A stretch of DNA of 64,000 nt from Phytophthora hibernalis (Eukaryota > Oomycota > Peronosporomycetes > Peronosporales > Peronosporaceae), in assembly GCA_012656075.1 (NCBI GenBank), contig JAAKBF010000062.1, forward strand, positions 599,767 through 663,766, given 5' to 3'. The position numbers were made by a program, and so were the translations under genes. The stretch's first letter is position 1; each line of letters opens with the position of its first letter. Below, piece by piece: positions 12,055-22,352 of the stretch. The notes below the pieces were generated by a model. The model did no database searches and was not told the DNA's origin. It was given only the letters and a program-made list of their open reading frames with translations.

Positions 12055-12254
12055 TTTGAATACAAAAGTAGTCCATGTAGAAATATAAAATTTAGATATA
12101 CTTTTTCCCGGTAAAACCCAAAAATCTAAAAACAGATAACTTAAAAAGTAAGTAGGGATAGATATAGCGTGAGAAAGACGTGAAAGCTGTTGGAAGCCGG
12201 TCCAACGGACGAGAATGCCACGGTGTCTCTGTCACTAGACGTGCCCAGCAACGA

Positions 12255-12304
12255 GGTTTCGTAACCACCATTGGACCTGAAATACTCGTAGGGGTTACGA
12301 AACC
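12255..12304. repeat. 12-bp perfect inverted repeat
   Basis: GGTTTCGTAACC at 12255-12266 and GGTTACGAAACC at 12293-12304 are exact reverse complements separated by 26 nt. The pair lies in the presumed 5' LTR of the Ty3 element and could form a hairpin in its RNA. Confidence 0.6.
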
Positions 12305-12438
12305 CACTGCACGGAGCGAGCAGCAGCTCACTGCATCTTTTCCAATGCCTTTATTCACTTCTCAATATATCATCTACCCCACAAGCACAACTACCATCTC
12401 ATTAGCACACAACTACCCTGCGCCCCGTTCGTGCAACA

Positions 12439-12452
12439 TGGTATTGAGCCCA
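12439..12452 (+). promoter_or_regulatory. Ty3 primer-binding site (tRNA-iMet type)
   Basis: TGGTATTGAGCCC is close to the TGGTATCAGAGC class of sites complementary to the initiator-tRNA 3' end. It directly follows a CA dinucleotide (GTGCAACA), as expected where a 5' LTR ends. Confidence 0.5.
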
Positions 12453-12496
12453 AGAAGTTAGCGAGAGGAAGGTGACTGTTCAGGAGCGAAGGCGTC

Positions 12497-12675
12497 CTTT
12501 GAGAAAAGGCGACTACTCAAGCTCAAGGCGCACTTCGAAGAAGTCAGCCACTCAAGCCCTAGGCGTACTTCGAAGAAGGCAGCCAATTAAGACCCGAGGT
12601 AATCTTCGAGGAAGACGACCTTTACACTCACTTCGAGGAAGTCGACGTAGCCCAACTCGTTGTCCTTCGAGGAAG
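12497..12675 (+). repeat. about 35-nt periodic CTTCGARGAAG repeats in the Ty3 leader
   Basis: CTTCGAAGAAG or CTTCGAGGAAG occurs at 12533, 12568, 12604, 12631 and 12665, with a degenerate copy at about 12497. Spacings are 36, 35, 36, 27 and 34 nt. The near 36-nt period would be 12 codons, and one frame reads repeated F-E-E cores, so this may be a repetitive N-terminal Gag segment. Confidence 0.65.
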
Positions 12676-12735
12676 GTGCTCCCGTAAACCAAACTGGAGA
12701 ACGAAAAGGAGAGCAGAACGGACCTGTCGGATCTG

Positions 12736-13772
12736 ATGGCAGATTTGACTATAAATCCGCCAGACCCCAGCCATTCGAGCCATTTCCACCGTCGCCTCAT
12801 GCCGCCGACACACCGGCGACGAACGGCGTTGATGAGCCTCATCGAAGAGTTGCAACGCGAAATCAAAACATTACGAGAGCAGAGTCAACAGCAGCCAAGA
12901 TCCTCCATTTCTGACGTGAGCATGAATACTGCCCAGCCATCACCAAAGAAACCGAAAATAAAAGATGTCCATTGCAGAAAATTTGACGGAACAGAAATCT
13001 ATCCCAGCCTTGGCGCCAGTTCGAGTATTTTCTCAAGGAGTATGACCATGCCGCCCACACAGAGTCGCTGAACAACGGCTCTTCCTGGACGGATGAGTTG
13101 AAGGCGTCGGTGCTAGTTAATTTCCTGGATGGGAAGGCGTCAAGATACTTCCACAAGAAAAGCGCCGAGTGGAAGCAAAAACACTCCGGCAACTCAATGA
13201 GCTTCACCCAGCTGAAATACACCATGCTTTCCGAGTTTGGATGCCGCCTCATTCAATTGGATCTCAGCGACCGTATTATATGCTATAAACGAGCTGGCGA
13301 CACCTGGAGCGACTACCTGGAGTATTTAAGGTTTATCGAGGGTTTGATGGATGGCGACCAGAGTTTGCTGCTCCTGCAGGTTTACTGCAGCAATTCTTGC
13401 CCGGAACTTGCCCCCGTCCTGATATCCAGTGCCGACATTGGCAGCGGAGATAACATTGAGGAAGCCGATAAAGCCCTGAACCTTCTATATCGTCTGCAAG
13501 GCGATGGAAGACGATACGCCGTCCCTCGTCGACCACCGGCCCCAAAATGGGAGGGGAAGTCGCAGCGTTCGTCGCATCATCGCAGTAGAACTGCTCCAAA
13601 TGATTCATCTGTTCGCTCATCAGAAGCTGAAAGTAACGCATCCAGCAGCCACAGGCCCCCGTTAAAGTACTACATCTGCAACGAGGACCACAAGATGATT
13701 GTATGCCCTTGTTACCAAGGCAAAATAATTAGCACAAGGCAACGCACACGCGGCAGAAGCAGCTCCGAGTAG
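12736..13772 (+). pseudogene. Ty3/Gypsy gag with degenerate zinc knuckle
   Basis: Two frames (12736-13071 and 13098-13772) join into a typical chromovirus Gag: an N-terminal coiled coil around LIEELQREIKTLRE, the KFDG-type entry into the capsid domain, and a W-x-D helical core around FLDGKASRYFH. The C-terminal zinc knuckle reads YYICNEDHKMIVC, so the first Cys of CxxCxxxxHxxxxC is replaced by Tyr and the spacing is one short. One frameshift lies near 13010. No protease follows; the DIRS-like sequence begins within about 250 nt. Confidence 0.75.
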
Positions 13773-14008
13773 TGACGGCAGCAGTGAATCTGACGACGAC
13801 GGCGAAATCTGGATGCTAAATGCCAGCGAAGTGGGCGGTTCGGTGAACCGGTTAGGGATAACCGGAGAAGCGGACCGGGTGTTTCCGACTGAAGCAAAAC
13901 CACGGCATTCGTGGATTTGCAGCGCGGACCCGAAGCGACAAGGCGCGGGGCCAGGACGCGGAGTCCAAGGAGAAGGAGCTGGGCTCCACAGAGAAATTTT
14001 CAAGCAGA

Positions 14009-14835
14009 ATGAATCCTCCAGCTTCCATCACGCGCTCGGACCGCCTCCAGCGATCCGTTGTTTGCTTGGAGTGCCCACAAGAGTTGAGTACTGGCGCATG
14101 GGACGGACCCATCTACGTACGGCTACGGGAGCCGCGCCACATTAAGCCCGGTGATGACTGTGACTTTATTGTCGACGATTCCCAGCGCCGCCCGGGCTGG
14201 ATGAGCCAGCTCATATTTTACCCGAAGGAGTTCGACACATCGCCGCCGCGGCCGGCGTCGCTCAACGACCTTGCAGACCGAGACGTGCTGATCCCGTATT
14301 CCCGCCTGACAAAGCCACATGAAGACTTGAGCTCGGAGCTCCGGAGCGCCCCCTGTTGGTGCTGTTTCGATTCGTGCGCTTTCACATGTGTTACGTGAGA
14401 GCCGATGATGACCGACAACCTCGACATTATGTTGAGGTGCAGCTTGGTGGACACGTACTGGGCCAAGTGGTGGACTACAGACCCACGACGGACTCGTCCT
14501 TTAGTACGGCGTCGGGCGCCGTGCTACAACCAGCAAGTGAATATGTATGCGTTGTCGAGATACGCCATCGGACCACTGAGGCTCCGATGTACGTGCTCAT
14601 TTCATGCAATGCCGCGTGGCATGCCCGAGTGGATCGAGATGAATTTGTTGTGGGTTGGTGTCAGGGAGTTCCTATTAACTCCAGACCCAACTTACGCTCG
14701 CGCCGATTTCGCTCCCGTTGGACGGAATTGACTATGCCGGATACTTCTGATGACAACCTGCAGAAGCTTTTAAAGGAGACGTTTGTGCCGAGCGGATCAG
14801 ACACAACGGTGGACTTCTCGAACGATCGTATCTGA
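14009..14835 (+). pseudogene. unrecognised reading frame at the 5' side of the DIRS-like element
   Basis: 14009-14398 and 14356-14835 join with one frameshift into about 270 residues of protein-like sequence, with segments such as GPIYVRLREPRHIKPGDD and YVEVQLGGHVLGQVVDYR that look like beta-rich folds. I recognise no family. Its position before the Gag-like region suggests it belongs to the retroelement, but it could be a host fragment caught at the insertion boundary. Confidence 0.35.
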
Positions 14836-14899
14836 GTTTGGCCGGGCCATAACCATCACTCCGCTACAGTACGCACGGACGTACATAGGCCCACAGCGC

Positions 14900-16852
14900 C
14901 CTACCAGTCGTATGGATTCGGATGTTGAAAGTGATGAGGACTTGTCGAGCGAGGTTCTCGCAGTCGGACTGTCACGGGGACATCCTTTCCCTCGGTCGTT
15001 TTCAACCATTCGGGCCAGCGCGTTTCGGGCGTTTCAGGACAGCCTACCAAGTTCCAAACCGACGGGCGTTTCGGAGACACCATCATCAGCGACGAATACA
15101 ACTTCGGCAACAGCCGCGCCTGCTCCCTTGAGTCTAGATTCCGCGGCAGTTTCGGACCCGCTCGACCGTTCGCCTGAACCGATTCCTCAACCAGCGGTAG
15201 ACGCTGTTTTGACGGCGATTATGGAGCTCACCAAGTCGACGCAGCAGATGATTGCAACGCAGACAGCCAGTCAGCAGATTTTGCAGCATCAACTGTTGCA
15301 ACGCCTTTCTGCGGAAGGGGTAACATTTTTCCAAGCCAGGAACCTGCTCGCCCTCGCGGCAGATCCCGTAGTCAGACACGACGTCGTAGTCGCAGTCGCA
15401 GCCAGGTACCTGCCCGCCCTAGGGGCAGGTCCCGCAGTTCGACCCACCGTCGGGATTGCAGTCGCAGTCCACCTCCGGCTCGACATCAGTACGATCGTAG
15501 CCGCTCACGGTCACGAGGACGACGAAGGGACCGGAGTCCAGACCAGCATGAACACTATCAGCGGCCTACGCGACCAGCCGATACACGACTCATCGATACA
15601 ACCAACGAGACTGCGCGGAGCGGTGCTCGGCCGCCGTATGGCTACAACGATCGTCGGCCGCTGCAGTCATCTTATCCACATGACAATACACAACAGAGTT
15701 ACTGGGACAGTCCGCGATTCGAGACCAGTCGCAGACAGGGGTACGAGTCGCCCCGCAGACGGTCGCGCACTCCCTCACCACGTGAGGCAGGCGACTCGTT
15801 TCGTTACAGAGCGGATCGGACCGACCATCCATTAAGAGCCGAGCCTCGAACGGGTGGACATTATCGACAGGATTTCCCGGTGGCAGTGGATTCTCAGGCC
15901 GGGGTTCCTTCCAGCCCTCGGCCGCAGAAATTAACGTGCACGAAACAGCACAAGTTGGTCCGAGACCAGGCGGTAGGTACATTGATTCTTAACTAACTTC
16001 CTTTACGCGCTTGAATTGGCTAGACCGGGTCTCGACCATTCAACAGCGAGAGGTGCAGCGTGGTCAGTACAGGGTAACTAAGGTTACGGCGAAAATGATC
16101 TTTGGAGTGAATTTCGGTACCAGACAACTGGATCATTTTCTGCCCCCGCATCGGATGCGTCGGGTAGGAGAGCAGTGACGCATGACCCAGCAACTTGGGC
16201 ATCAGCGGATTCGAGTCCGGTGGAACATATTCGTACGATGGGAGATCTACGTGCGACACTACATTGTATTCAAGAGGCAGCTATCGAGTGGTATCCTCGG
16301 CCCGTGGCCGCAGTCTTTAGTGCCGTCCACACAGACTCGCATGCACTTTTATACAACGACGCTCCGGATATGTTGGTCAACGCGGTGATCAACCTCTACA
16401 CGCACGTGTTCACATGATTGTTCACATCCATTAACGAAAAGAGACACGGGTCACTCCTTCTTGGCGATGCTCGCGCCATGATGGCCCACGACTCGCCGGA
16501 CTTCATTCGGATGGTACGACATCTGATCGACCGTGCTCTTATAAGCACATGGGCGCACGGTTCGTCATCTTATTCGGGTGGTTCCAGTGCAACGGCGACA
16601 GCGTCCAGACATGGAAGTCAACGGCCGCGCAGGCAGAAACAATCGAGTTCTCCTGTTCCGCCGATCATATGGCGGCAAATTCCCAAGCCTGGCAATAAGG
16701 CGATCGGCTTACGATTCCAATCGCTGTCGGGCTGTGACTTTCGTTCGTGCAAGCATCCTCACGAGAAGATGTTGCTGCCCGACGAAGTGGCGACATGCGT
16801 CACGACGAAGCACGGTGCTTTGGCCCAGGGTCACCCGAACTTGCAGAGCTGA
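14900..16852 (+). pseudogene. DIRS-like Gag with SR-rich tract and CCCH finger
   Basis: 14910-15320 encodes an acidic and Ser/Pro-rich N-terminus (MDSDVESDEDLSSEV...) and a Gln-rich helix. After a frame slip, 15330-15995 encodes a long Arg-Ser tract including RRRSRSRSQVPARPRGRSRS and RSRSRSRGRRRDRS, like an SR splicing-factor domain. Within it a 66-nt (22-codon) unit is tandemly duplicated (QEPARPRGRSRS and QVPARPRGRSRS, starts about 15335 and 15401). 16200-16852 encodes a helical Gag-like core and then a Cys/His block GCDFRSCKHPHEK, a C-x4-C-x3-H arrangement like the fingers of DIRS Gags. Several frameshifts and stops are present. Confidence 0.5.
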
Positions 16853-17009
16853 TGCCGCGGAGGTGAACATCATAGTTCGATCATTTCCCAATTTCATTCA
16901 ACTTCGACTACCAGTGCTAGTTCACCTCGTTCATTACTCGATATACCGGCGGAACCAGTTCCTTCATCACCAACTGCTCATTGTCAGCGCTCAAACGTAA
17001 TACGGCATC

Positions 17010-17460
17010 CGTATACGGATACAGCCTCGGAGGCTTGTATACTGGCGTTCGACGGTGGGTATATGGCATCCCATCGCCAAGGCGCTTACGTCTGCTGTGT
17101 TTGGATGTCACCGGGCGTGCCGGTGTGGTGGGAGGCAGGATCAGTCTGCGGAGACTGTACAAACAACGAAATGGAAGCGCAAGGATTACTGTCTGGGCTC
17201 TGTTGGTTAGCAGATAACCATCGATTTGCCAGGATCCGAGTGTTTGGTGACTCGGCACTCATTATCTCGATGACTCTAGCCCTAGCTAGAGTCCGTGCTC
17301 AAAACCTGATGCCATACATACGCTCTATTCGAGAAACATTGATACAACTTGGACCAGCGGTGGCATAAGCGATACCGCGGAGGTACAACACGGCGGCAGA
17401 TGGTCTGTGTAATTGGATCATGGACTTGGATGCTACGCACTCGCGATCATTCAGCGGCGA
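17010..17460 (+). pseudogene. RNase H domain of the DIRS-like element
   Basis: The + strand reads ILAFDGGYMASH, NNEMEAQGLLSGL, IRVFGDSALII and YNTAADGLCNW. These supply the Asp, Glu, Asp and final Asp of an RNase H active site in the right order and spacing. Reading through the domain needs one frameshift near 17365. It lies upstream of the RT, which is not the usual RT-RNase H order. Confidence 0.7.
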
Positions 17461-18169
17461 CTCGTCAGTCTGGCCAATTTCGGCAACGATTGGTGCGGAT
17501 CCAATCTCGTTGGGATGTCAGTTTGCGGACTTTATGACTGAAAGCGAATATTTTCGCGCGCAATGGGTCACTCGATGGTCGCTCGTACTGATCGATTACC
17601 ACCGCGTGGTTCACTTGATTCAACATCGACTTCTCAACGGACCAGCGACTCGACCTATCGAGCGGACGAGACTTTTGACGGCTGCACCTTCAACGAGGAC
17701 AACTACATCGCGATCAGAAGCATCAATATTCGACACCAACACCCGCCGCGAATGTGTCGTTAACGGGCTCGCGCGTTGCGTTCCGCGAGGTGTATTTCAT
17801 ACGTTTAAAGCCCTAGTTTTAACGCATGATTTTCCGTCTCCGGAGGATTCCTTGTTTATCAAACCAAACGCGGATCGTTTGCAGATTCCTTATGCAGATG
17901 TGGAATGCTTGACCACGGTGGTCAGCCTACCGGAAGTGGGAATCGAGGGTGCTCTTCGTGTGTTCATAGGACAGACCTTGCAGGACCGGCGTCCGAACAA
18001 AGCACTTCGACCCGAGTTGTATCGTAAACACTTGGCAGATTATCCGGAACTACAGCTTCTCTGCAGCATTACAGAACAGGGGTCATTCCGCATTGGCGAA
18101 GTCAAACTGGTCGGACCGGCGTCCGGCCACTTCCAACCAATTATCCCAGTGCTGTTGCCGGAGCAGCTG

Positions 18170-19200
18170 TTGTGAATCACCGTCTACTCAAGGACTATTA
18201 CCGCGGGCGGTGTATACTCGCACGCATCCACGTCCTCGCCGCAGATCCAGGATTCCAGGCGAGCGCGTTCGCTCTAGTACCAAAGAAGGACATACCCATT
18301 TGGGAGGACGGTAGAACAATTCACGACCTATCGGCTCCCTAGGAGCATCCGTAAACGAGGCCACGGACACTGAGTTGACACCGGACGCTTGGTGGGACGC
18401 CTACCACCACATCGCGTTACGCGTCCTAGAACTGCGTCGACGGTACCCGGGATACCGTATATACGCGCTTTGTGCAGATATTGCGGAGGCCTTCCTCCAC
18501 GTGCCGGTGCACGAACGTCATGCATCCGCGTTTGGGGGTACTCTTCCCCAATCGCAAATCGGAATTGTATCGGGATCAGCGGTATTCGGGTGGACGGCTT
18601 CTCCCGGATACTTTGCGGTTATGGGCAAGGCGACAAGGCACTACCGCGGGTACAGGCATATCGTATGTGCTCGGGTTCCCAGAACCGTTTTGGATATACC
18701 AGTGGGTAGATGACATCGTGATTATTGAAGTTGATATCAGAGACAGACTCCTACGCGCAGAGCGACGACTCCGAGAAGGAGTCAAACTGGTTTTCGGCTC
18801 AGAAGGATGGCACGAAGGAAAGTTCACCACGTGGTCGGAAGAATTCCATGCTGTGGGAATTGACTGGGACATCCCAGGGACCACAGTAACAATACCACAG
18901 AGGAGATCATTAAAACGAAGCAAATGGTCGAGGAAACCTTGGCAATGGGATTCATTCCCCTCAAGCGGCTCGAGTCCCTCATAGGGGTCCTTCGACACGT
19001 GGTCACCTTCATTCCAATTGCAAGACCATTCATGCAGCGGATCGTATCCACGCAACTCGCCTCCAAACGGGCAGGGAAGACCGGAACCCCCATTTCGAAA
19101 ACATTGCGAGGTGACTTACGCTGGTGGGACACATTGGTGTTCGAAAACGAGTTTGCAGGCGTACCCATGTCGCTGTTCGGCACGGAGCCACCAGAGTGAG
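18170..19200 (+). pseudogene. DIRS-type reverse transcriptase
   Basis: Motifs in order: FALVPKKD then RTIHDLS (about 18265-18340), CADIAEAFLHVPVHE (catalytic Asp, about 18470), ASPGYF (about 18597), and WVDDIVIIE (YxDD box, about 18705). The thumb/connection segment follows with RWWDTLVFENEFAGVP (about 19120). An in-frame TAG near 18341 and frameshifts near 18690 and 18910 break it. The palm layout and WWD connection match the RT found in tyrosine-recombinase elements. Confidence 0.7.
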
Positions 19201-19208
19201 ATGGATGG

Positions 19209-20283
19209 GTGATACTGCACGGGAACACTACCATGTACGTGTTCGGATTAACACCAAGGCGAGTGCACCGGGTGCATTGTGGTGCACAAATTACTGAAAC
19301 CGACATCGCAAAGATAGTTCTGGATATCGTGGAGCTCTGGGTCCCAGTGGAGTCAGCGTGCGTAGCCTGGATCCACGTTCGTATTTACGTGCGGAACGAG
19401 TGGGAACGAAGAATCCTTGAATCCATGAACAGCAGGGTCATGGATGCACAACAGTCTCTGCGTTCACTGGCGCTGGCCCAGGCAGCTCGGAAACTGATGA
19501 TCACAACCAGCAGAGTGTTGGTCCGGTCGGCCGAAACGAGGCAGTGCGGCGTTCACCCCATCTAACCTTTCTGATTATGCTGATGTGCAGACAGGTAGGC
19601 TATCGTTTCACGAGAGACTACAAAACTCAAACGAGCAGCAATCAACGAGTCCTCTCTCAATAAATACGAGAAATAGTTCCGATACTGGAGGAACTTCTGC
19701 AGCGAATTTGGATTTCCGCTTTGGATCGATGAGCTCCCGCGGGAACGGCAGGCTCGAATTGTCGGGCTTTATGTCGGACTGTGTGCTCTCGAAGGACATA
19801 ACTCCCGCAAGAAGGAAACAAATATCAGACATTCGATGGAAAGATGGCAGCGGTCGCCTTCGCCCACCGAAGCGTTCGGAACGCAAGACTCGATTACAAG
19901 ACTCCGGAATTTGAGCTCATTGCTCAAGGCTATAAGCGCACCAACAGCCAGGTGGACCGGAAACAGCCAGTCACCTCACCCATGCTGCTCGCGATGCATC
20001 AAGACTAAGCGAGACAACGGACAGCCGACAACGGCGACGTCACTGATATACTCTGGGGATCGATCCTCCTCGGCTTCTTCTTTCTGGATCGCAGTTCGGA
20101 GTTGTGGGGACCAGTGACGAAGGATGCGAGCACGGGTGGTACAACTCACTGTGTGAGAGCAGACGATGTTATCATTAGGAACAGTCTTGGCGTGCGGGTC
20201 GAGTCGGACTCGATCGCAGGGACTTCAGTAGAGGTACACTTCCGATCTCATAAAGGCGATCGGACACGGCAAGGAAATGTGAT
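19209..20283 (+). pseudogene. DIRS-like tyrosine recombinase, truncated before HxxR...Y
   Basis: 19209-19565 is a linker frame. From about 19840 the reading gives the recombinase core-binding region, RKQPVTSPMLLAMH, then GSILLGFFFLDRSSE with the first catalytic Arg, a beta-hairpin region ADDVIIRNSLGVRV, and VHFRSHKGDRTRQGN with the conserved Lys. It then ends against chromovirus integrase sequence. The HxxR box and nucleophile Tyr are missing, so no active recombinase can be made. Confidence 0.65.
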
Positions 20284-20643
20284 CCAAGATGGATAGGCCC
20301 ATACAGCGTGATGGAACAAATCGGACATGACTACTACCGTTTGCAATTGCCTACTCGTGTGAAGTTTCACCCAGTCTTTCGTACATCTCTGCTGAAGTTG
20401 TAGGTTGCGAGTAATCGCGCGGACCAAGACATTTTCAGGGTCAGGCTTCCCGATGGAAGTGAGGGTGAGCTAGTGGAAGACATTGCTGGCTATCGCCGGA
20501 GGAAAGGGAAGAAGGAGTACCACGTTAAGTGGCTCGGCCAGTCAAAGCTGACCTGGGAGCCTGTGGAAAACCTGGAGTATATTCGAGACCTGATTACCCG
20601 CTACCACCAGCGCCAGACCAGCACCAAGAACCGCAGAAAGTGA
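20284..20643 (+). pseudogene. Ty3 integrase C-terminus with chromodomain
   Basis: RWIGPYSVMEQIGHDYYRLQ and HPVFRTSLLKL are the GPY/F module of Ty3/Gypsy integrases. An in-frame TAG follows, then a chromodomain with the pattern VEDIAGYRRRKGKKEYHVKW, LTWEPVENL and RDLITRYH, ending at TGA 20641. The chromodomain would target integration to modified histones in active chromoviruses. Confidence 0.8.
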
Positions 20644-20677
20644 CCAAGGCCGACACCCTCCTCTTGAGGGAGGGCAT

Positions 20678-20962
20678 GTGACGGGTTCATGTTGAAGATG
20701 AAGGTGCCAAGCACCAAGACGAACCCGTGAGGCCGGAAATGGACGGAATCAAATGCACGAAGACCGAAACAGCGTGCCACGAGGCAGTGAAGACAGAGAT
20801 GGGCTATTGAGAGAGCTCGTAGGCATGGAAACCAGCATGGCCAATGCCATGCTTGCATTTTATTGTGATTTAGTTTTACTATAGGCTCGAGTTAAATTGT
20901 GAGGTGCTTACAGTTGAAGTGCCAATAGGGCGCGTCGACTCAAGAGCTCTCATTGTTGAATC
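20678..20962 (+). repeat. probable Ty3 3' LTR start and downstream sequence
   Basis: GAGGGAGGGC is a polypurine tract and TGTGACGGG follows as a TG-starting LTR. The right end of the LTR is not defined; repeat arm A begins at 20963. Confidence 0.4.
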
Positions 20963-21216
20963 AACCGAACAGAGAACACATCTATTCTCGTACTGCTCTG
21001 GCCAAGCAGTGTGTTGACTCTCAGCAACCTCACGTATACAATCAGTGAGATAGAGGTCACACACAGTAGCTCAAGTACAACACATACAGCTACAGAAACT
21101 CAGCCAACGTCAACTCCGTCGTCATAAACGACTCGACGCCTACTTCCTCGCAATTGCTACCAATCCACAGTTCTAGACTGAGCTTTAAAGCATAAACTTA
21201 GCATATTACTGTGACA
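20963..21216 (+). repeat. LTR-like repeat, arm A
   Basis: Inverted counterpart of 21555-21808: both arms are exactly 254 nt and nearly identical in the parts I compared. The arm ends in TATTACTGTGACA. It includes TACTGCTCTGGCCAAGCAGT, shared by all three copies. The TG...CA-type terminus suggests an LTR, probably of a Copia-like element; that family call is an inference. Confidence 0.7.
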
Positions 21217-21554
21217 TAAACATTGGGGTGGCACGTTGCTTGAAGGGTATGCTAGGTAAGATTAATGGTGTTGAGTGGGTCAGCCTCCACAACAAGCAAC
21301 TAGAGATCCTTCTGGAACATGGTAATAAGCGGCGAGGGCGAAGTCGGACCCGGACGGTGTCCACTTCGTGAACGTTTGTACTATGGGCTGTAGTTGTGTG
21401 TCGCCGATGCAGTCGACGCCCTCGGCTACCAATACACATACATGTAGAAATCTTCATGTAGGATCAATCCACAGTCACTGTGGATAGACCCTCCTACCCT
21501 ACATGCATCCACTGGCTATTGCTGAAAATGGACCAGGAGCCAGCGTCACTGACC
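21217..21554. other. spacer between inverted LTR-like arms
   Basis: 338 nt with no gene. It contains a short palindromic run, ATCCACAGTCACTGTGGAT, and a possible short frame MVISGEGEVGPGRCPLRE that could be the start of a retroelement gag. Confidence 0.4.
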
Positions 21555-21808
21555 TGTCACAGTAATATGATGTGCTTATGCTTTAGAGCTCAGTCTAGAA
21601 CTGTGGATTGGTAGCACTTGCGAGGAAGCAGGTGTCGAGTCGTTTATGACGACGGAGTTGACGTTGGTTGAGTTTCTGTAGTTGTATGTGTTGTACTTGA
21701 GCTACTCTTTGTGACCTCTATCTCACTGATTGTATATGTGAGGTTGCTGAGAGTCAACACACTGCTTGGCCAGAGCAGTACGAGAATAGATATGTTCTCT
21801 GTTCGGTT
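21555..21808 (-). repeat. LTR-like repeat, arm B (inverted)
   Basis: Reverse complement of arm A, beginning TGTCACAGTAATATGATG. It abuts copy C, so A-spacer-B could form a large foldback. Confidence 0.7.
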
Positions 21809-21814
21809 TCTTTC

Positions 21815-22110
21815 TTGAATCAACTCACAACTGAGCAAGTCGATCTGCTTTCTTACTGCTCTGGCCAAGCAGTGTGCGCTGGCTCTCCGCGACCTCATAG
21901 CACGTGAGCTAGAGGCCACACACCGTAGCGAGAAGTTCTGATCTGCAAGTCACAAGTGCTGCAAGCAACAAGAACATCCAATACAACAACTACAACTTCT
22001 ACATCAACTCCGTCGTCACAGACTCAACCCCAGCTTTCTCTGTCAAGTGCTACCAATTCGCAGCATTAGGTTGAGCTCGTTCAAGGTGAGCTCAGCGTAC
22101 TACTGTGACA
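21815..22110 (+). repeat. LTR-like repeat, diverged copy C
   Basis: Same orientation as arm A but clearly more diverged. Shared blocks are TTGAATCAAC, TACTGCTCTGGCCAAGCAGT, CAACTCCGTCGTCA and the end TACTGTGACA. It is directly adjacent to arm B. Confidence 0.6.
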
Positions 22111-22166
22111 AGACCCAAACCCTGTACTCAGGTAGAAGTGATCCCTAACTTCAATTCAAAGATGTT

Positions 22167-22192
22167 TTCGATGATCGACTTCGATGATCGAC
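22167..22192 (+). repeat. 13-bp tandem duplication
   Basis: TTCGATGATCGAC occurs twice back to back (22167-22179 and 22180-22192), 160 nt downstream of the CCCH-repeat gene. Confidence 0.7.
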
Positions 22193-22352
22193 AGCGTCTT
22201 TACAAGGCTGACTAGAATAACGTTAGCCTTTGTTCGATTGACGTACTAGTAATGCCGGTGGCAGCGTTTATATAGGGCCCAAGCTATCGACGTAACATTA
22301 GATTGATAAGTTTCACTAGATTAGATATTTACAACAGCCATAATTCCAGAGG

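Larger units (their letters stand above)
14009..20283 (+). mobile_element. DIRS-like (tyrosine-recombinase) retroelement, decayed and 3' truncated
   Basis: In order on the + strand: an unrecognised frame (14009-14835), a Gag-like region with an SR-rich tract and a CCCH-type finger (14.78-16.85 kb), RNase H (17.05-17.45 kb), a DIRS-type RT (18.17-19.2 kb) and the first half of a tyrosine recombinase (19.58-20.28 kb). The recombinase stops abruptly where Ty3 integrase sequence resumes at 20284. Terminal inverted repeats and an internal complementary region typical of DIRS were not found, so the left limit is approximate. Confidence 0.6.
12055..20690 (+). mobile_element. Ty3/Gypsy chromovirus remnant, interrupted by a DIRS-like element
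   Basis: Left part: a probable 5' LTR ending just before a tRNA-iMet-like primer-binding site at 12439, a leader with tandem repeats, and gag to about 13.8 kb. Right part: integrase C-terminus and chromodomain at 20284-20643, then a GAGGGAGGGC polypurine tract and TGTGACGGG at about 20678, which looks like the start of the 3' LTR. Protease, RT, RNase H and the integrase core are absent. Their place is taken by a DIRS-like element (about 14.0-20.28 kb). I could not match the two LTR sequences to each other, so the outer limits are approximate. Confidence 0.6.

Noticed and set aside
12481..12675. CRISPR array
   Set aside because: The repeats are only 11 nt, spacing varies (27-36), spacers resemble each other, and the context is a eukaryotic retroelement leader.
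13098..13772. Functional host gene
   Set aside because: The sequence is a Ty3 Gag with a broken zinc knuckle and retroelement context on both sides.
15100..15835. Continuous ORF 14783-15835 as the true Gag frame
   Set aside because: After about 15320 this frame turns into Val/Ala/His-rich sequence, while the neighbouring frame becomes a coherent RS tract; I take the latter as coding.
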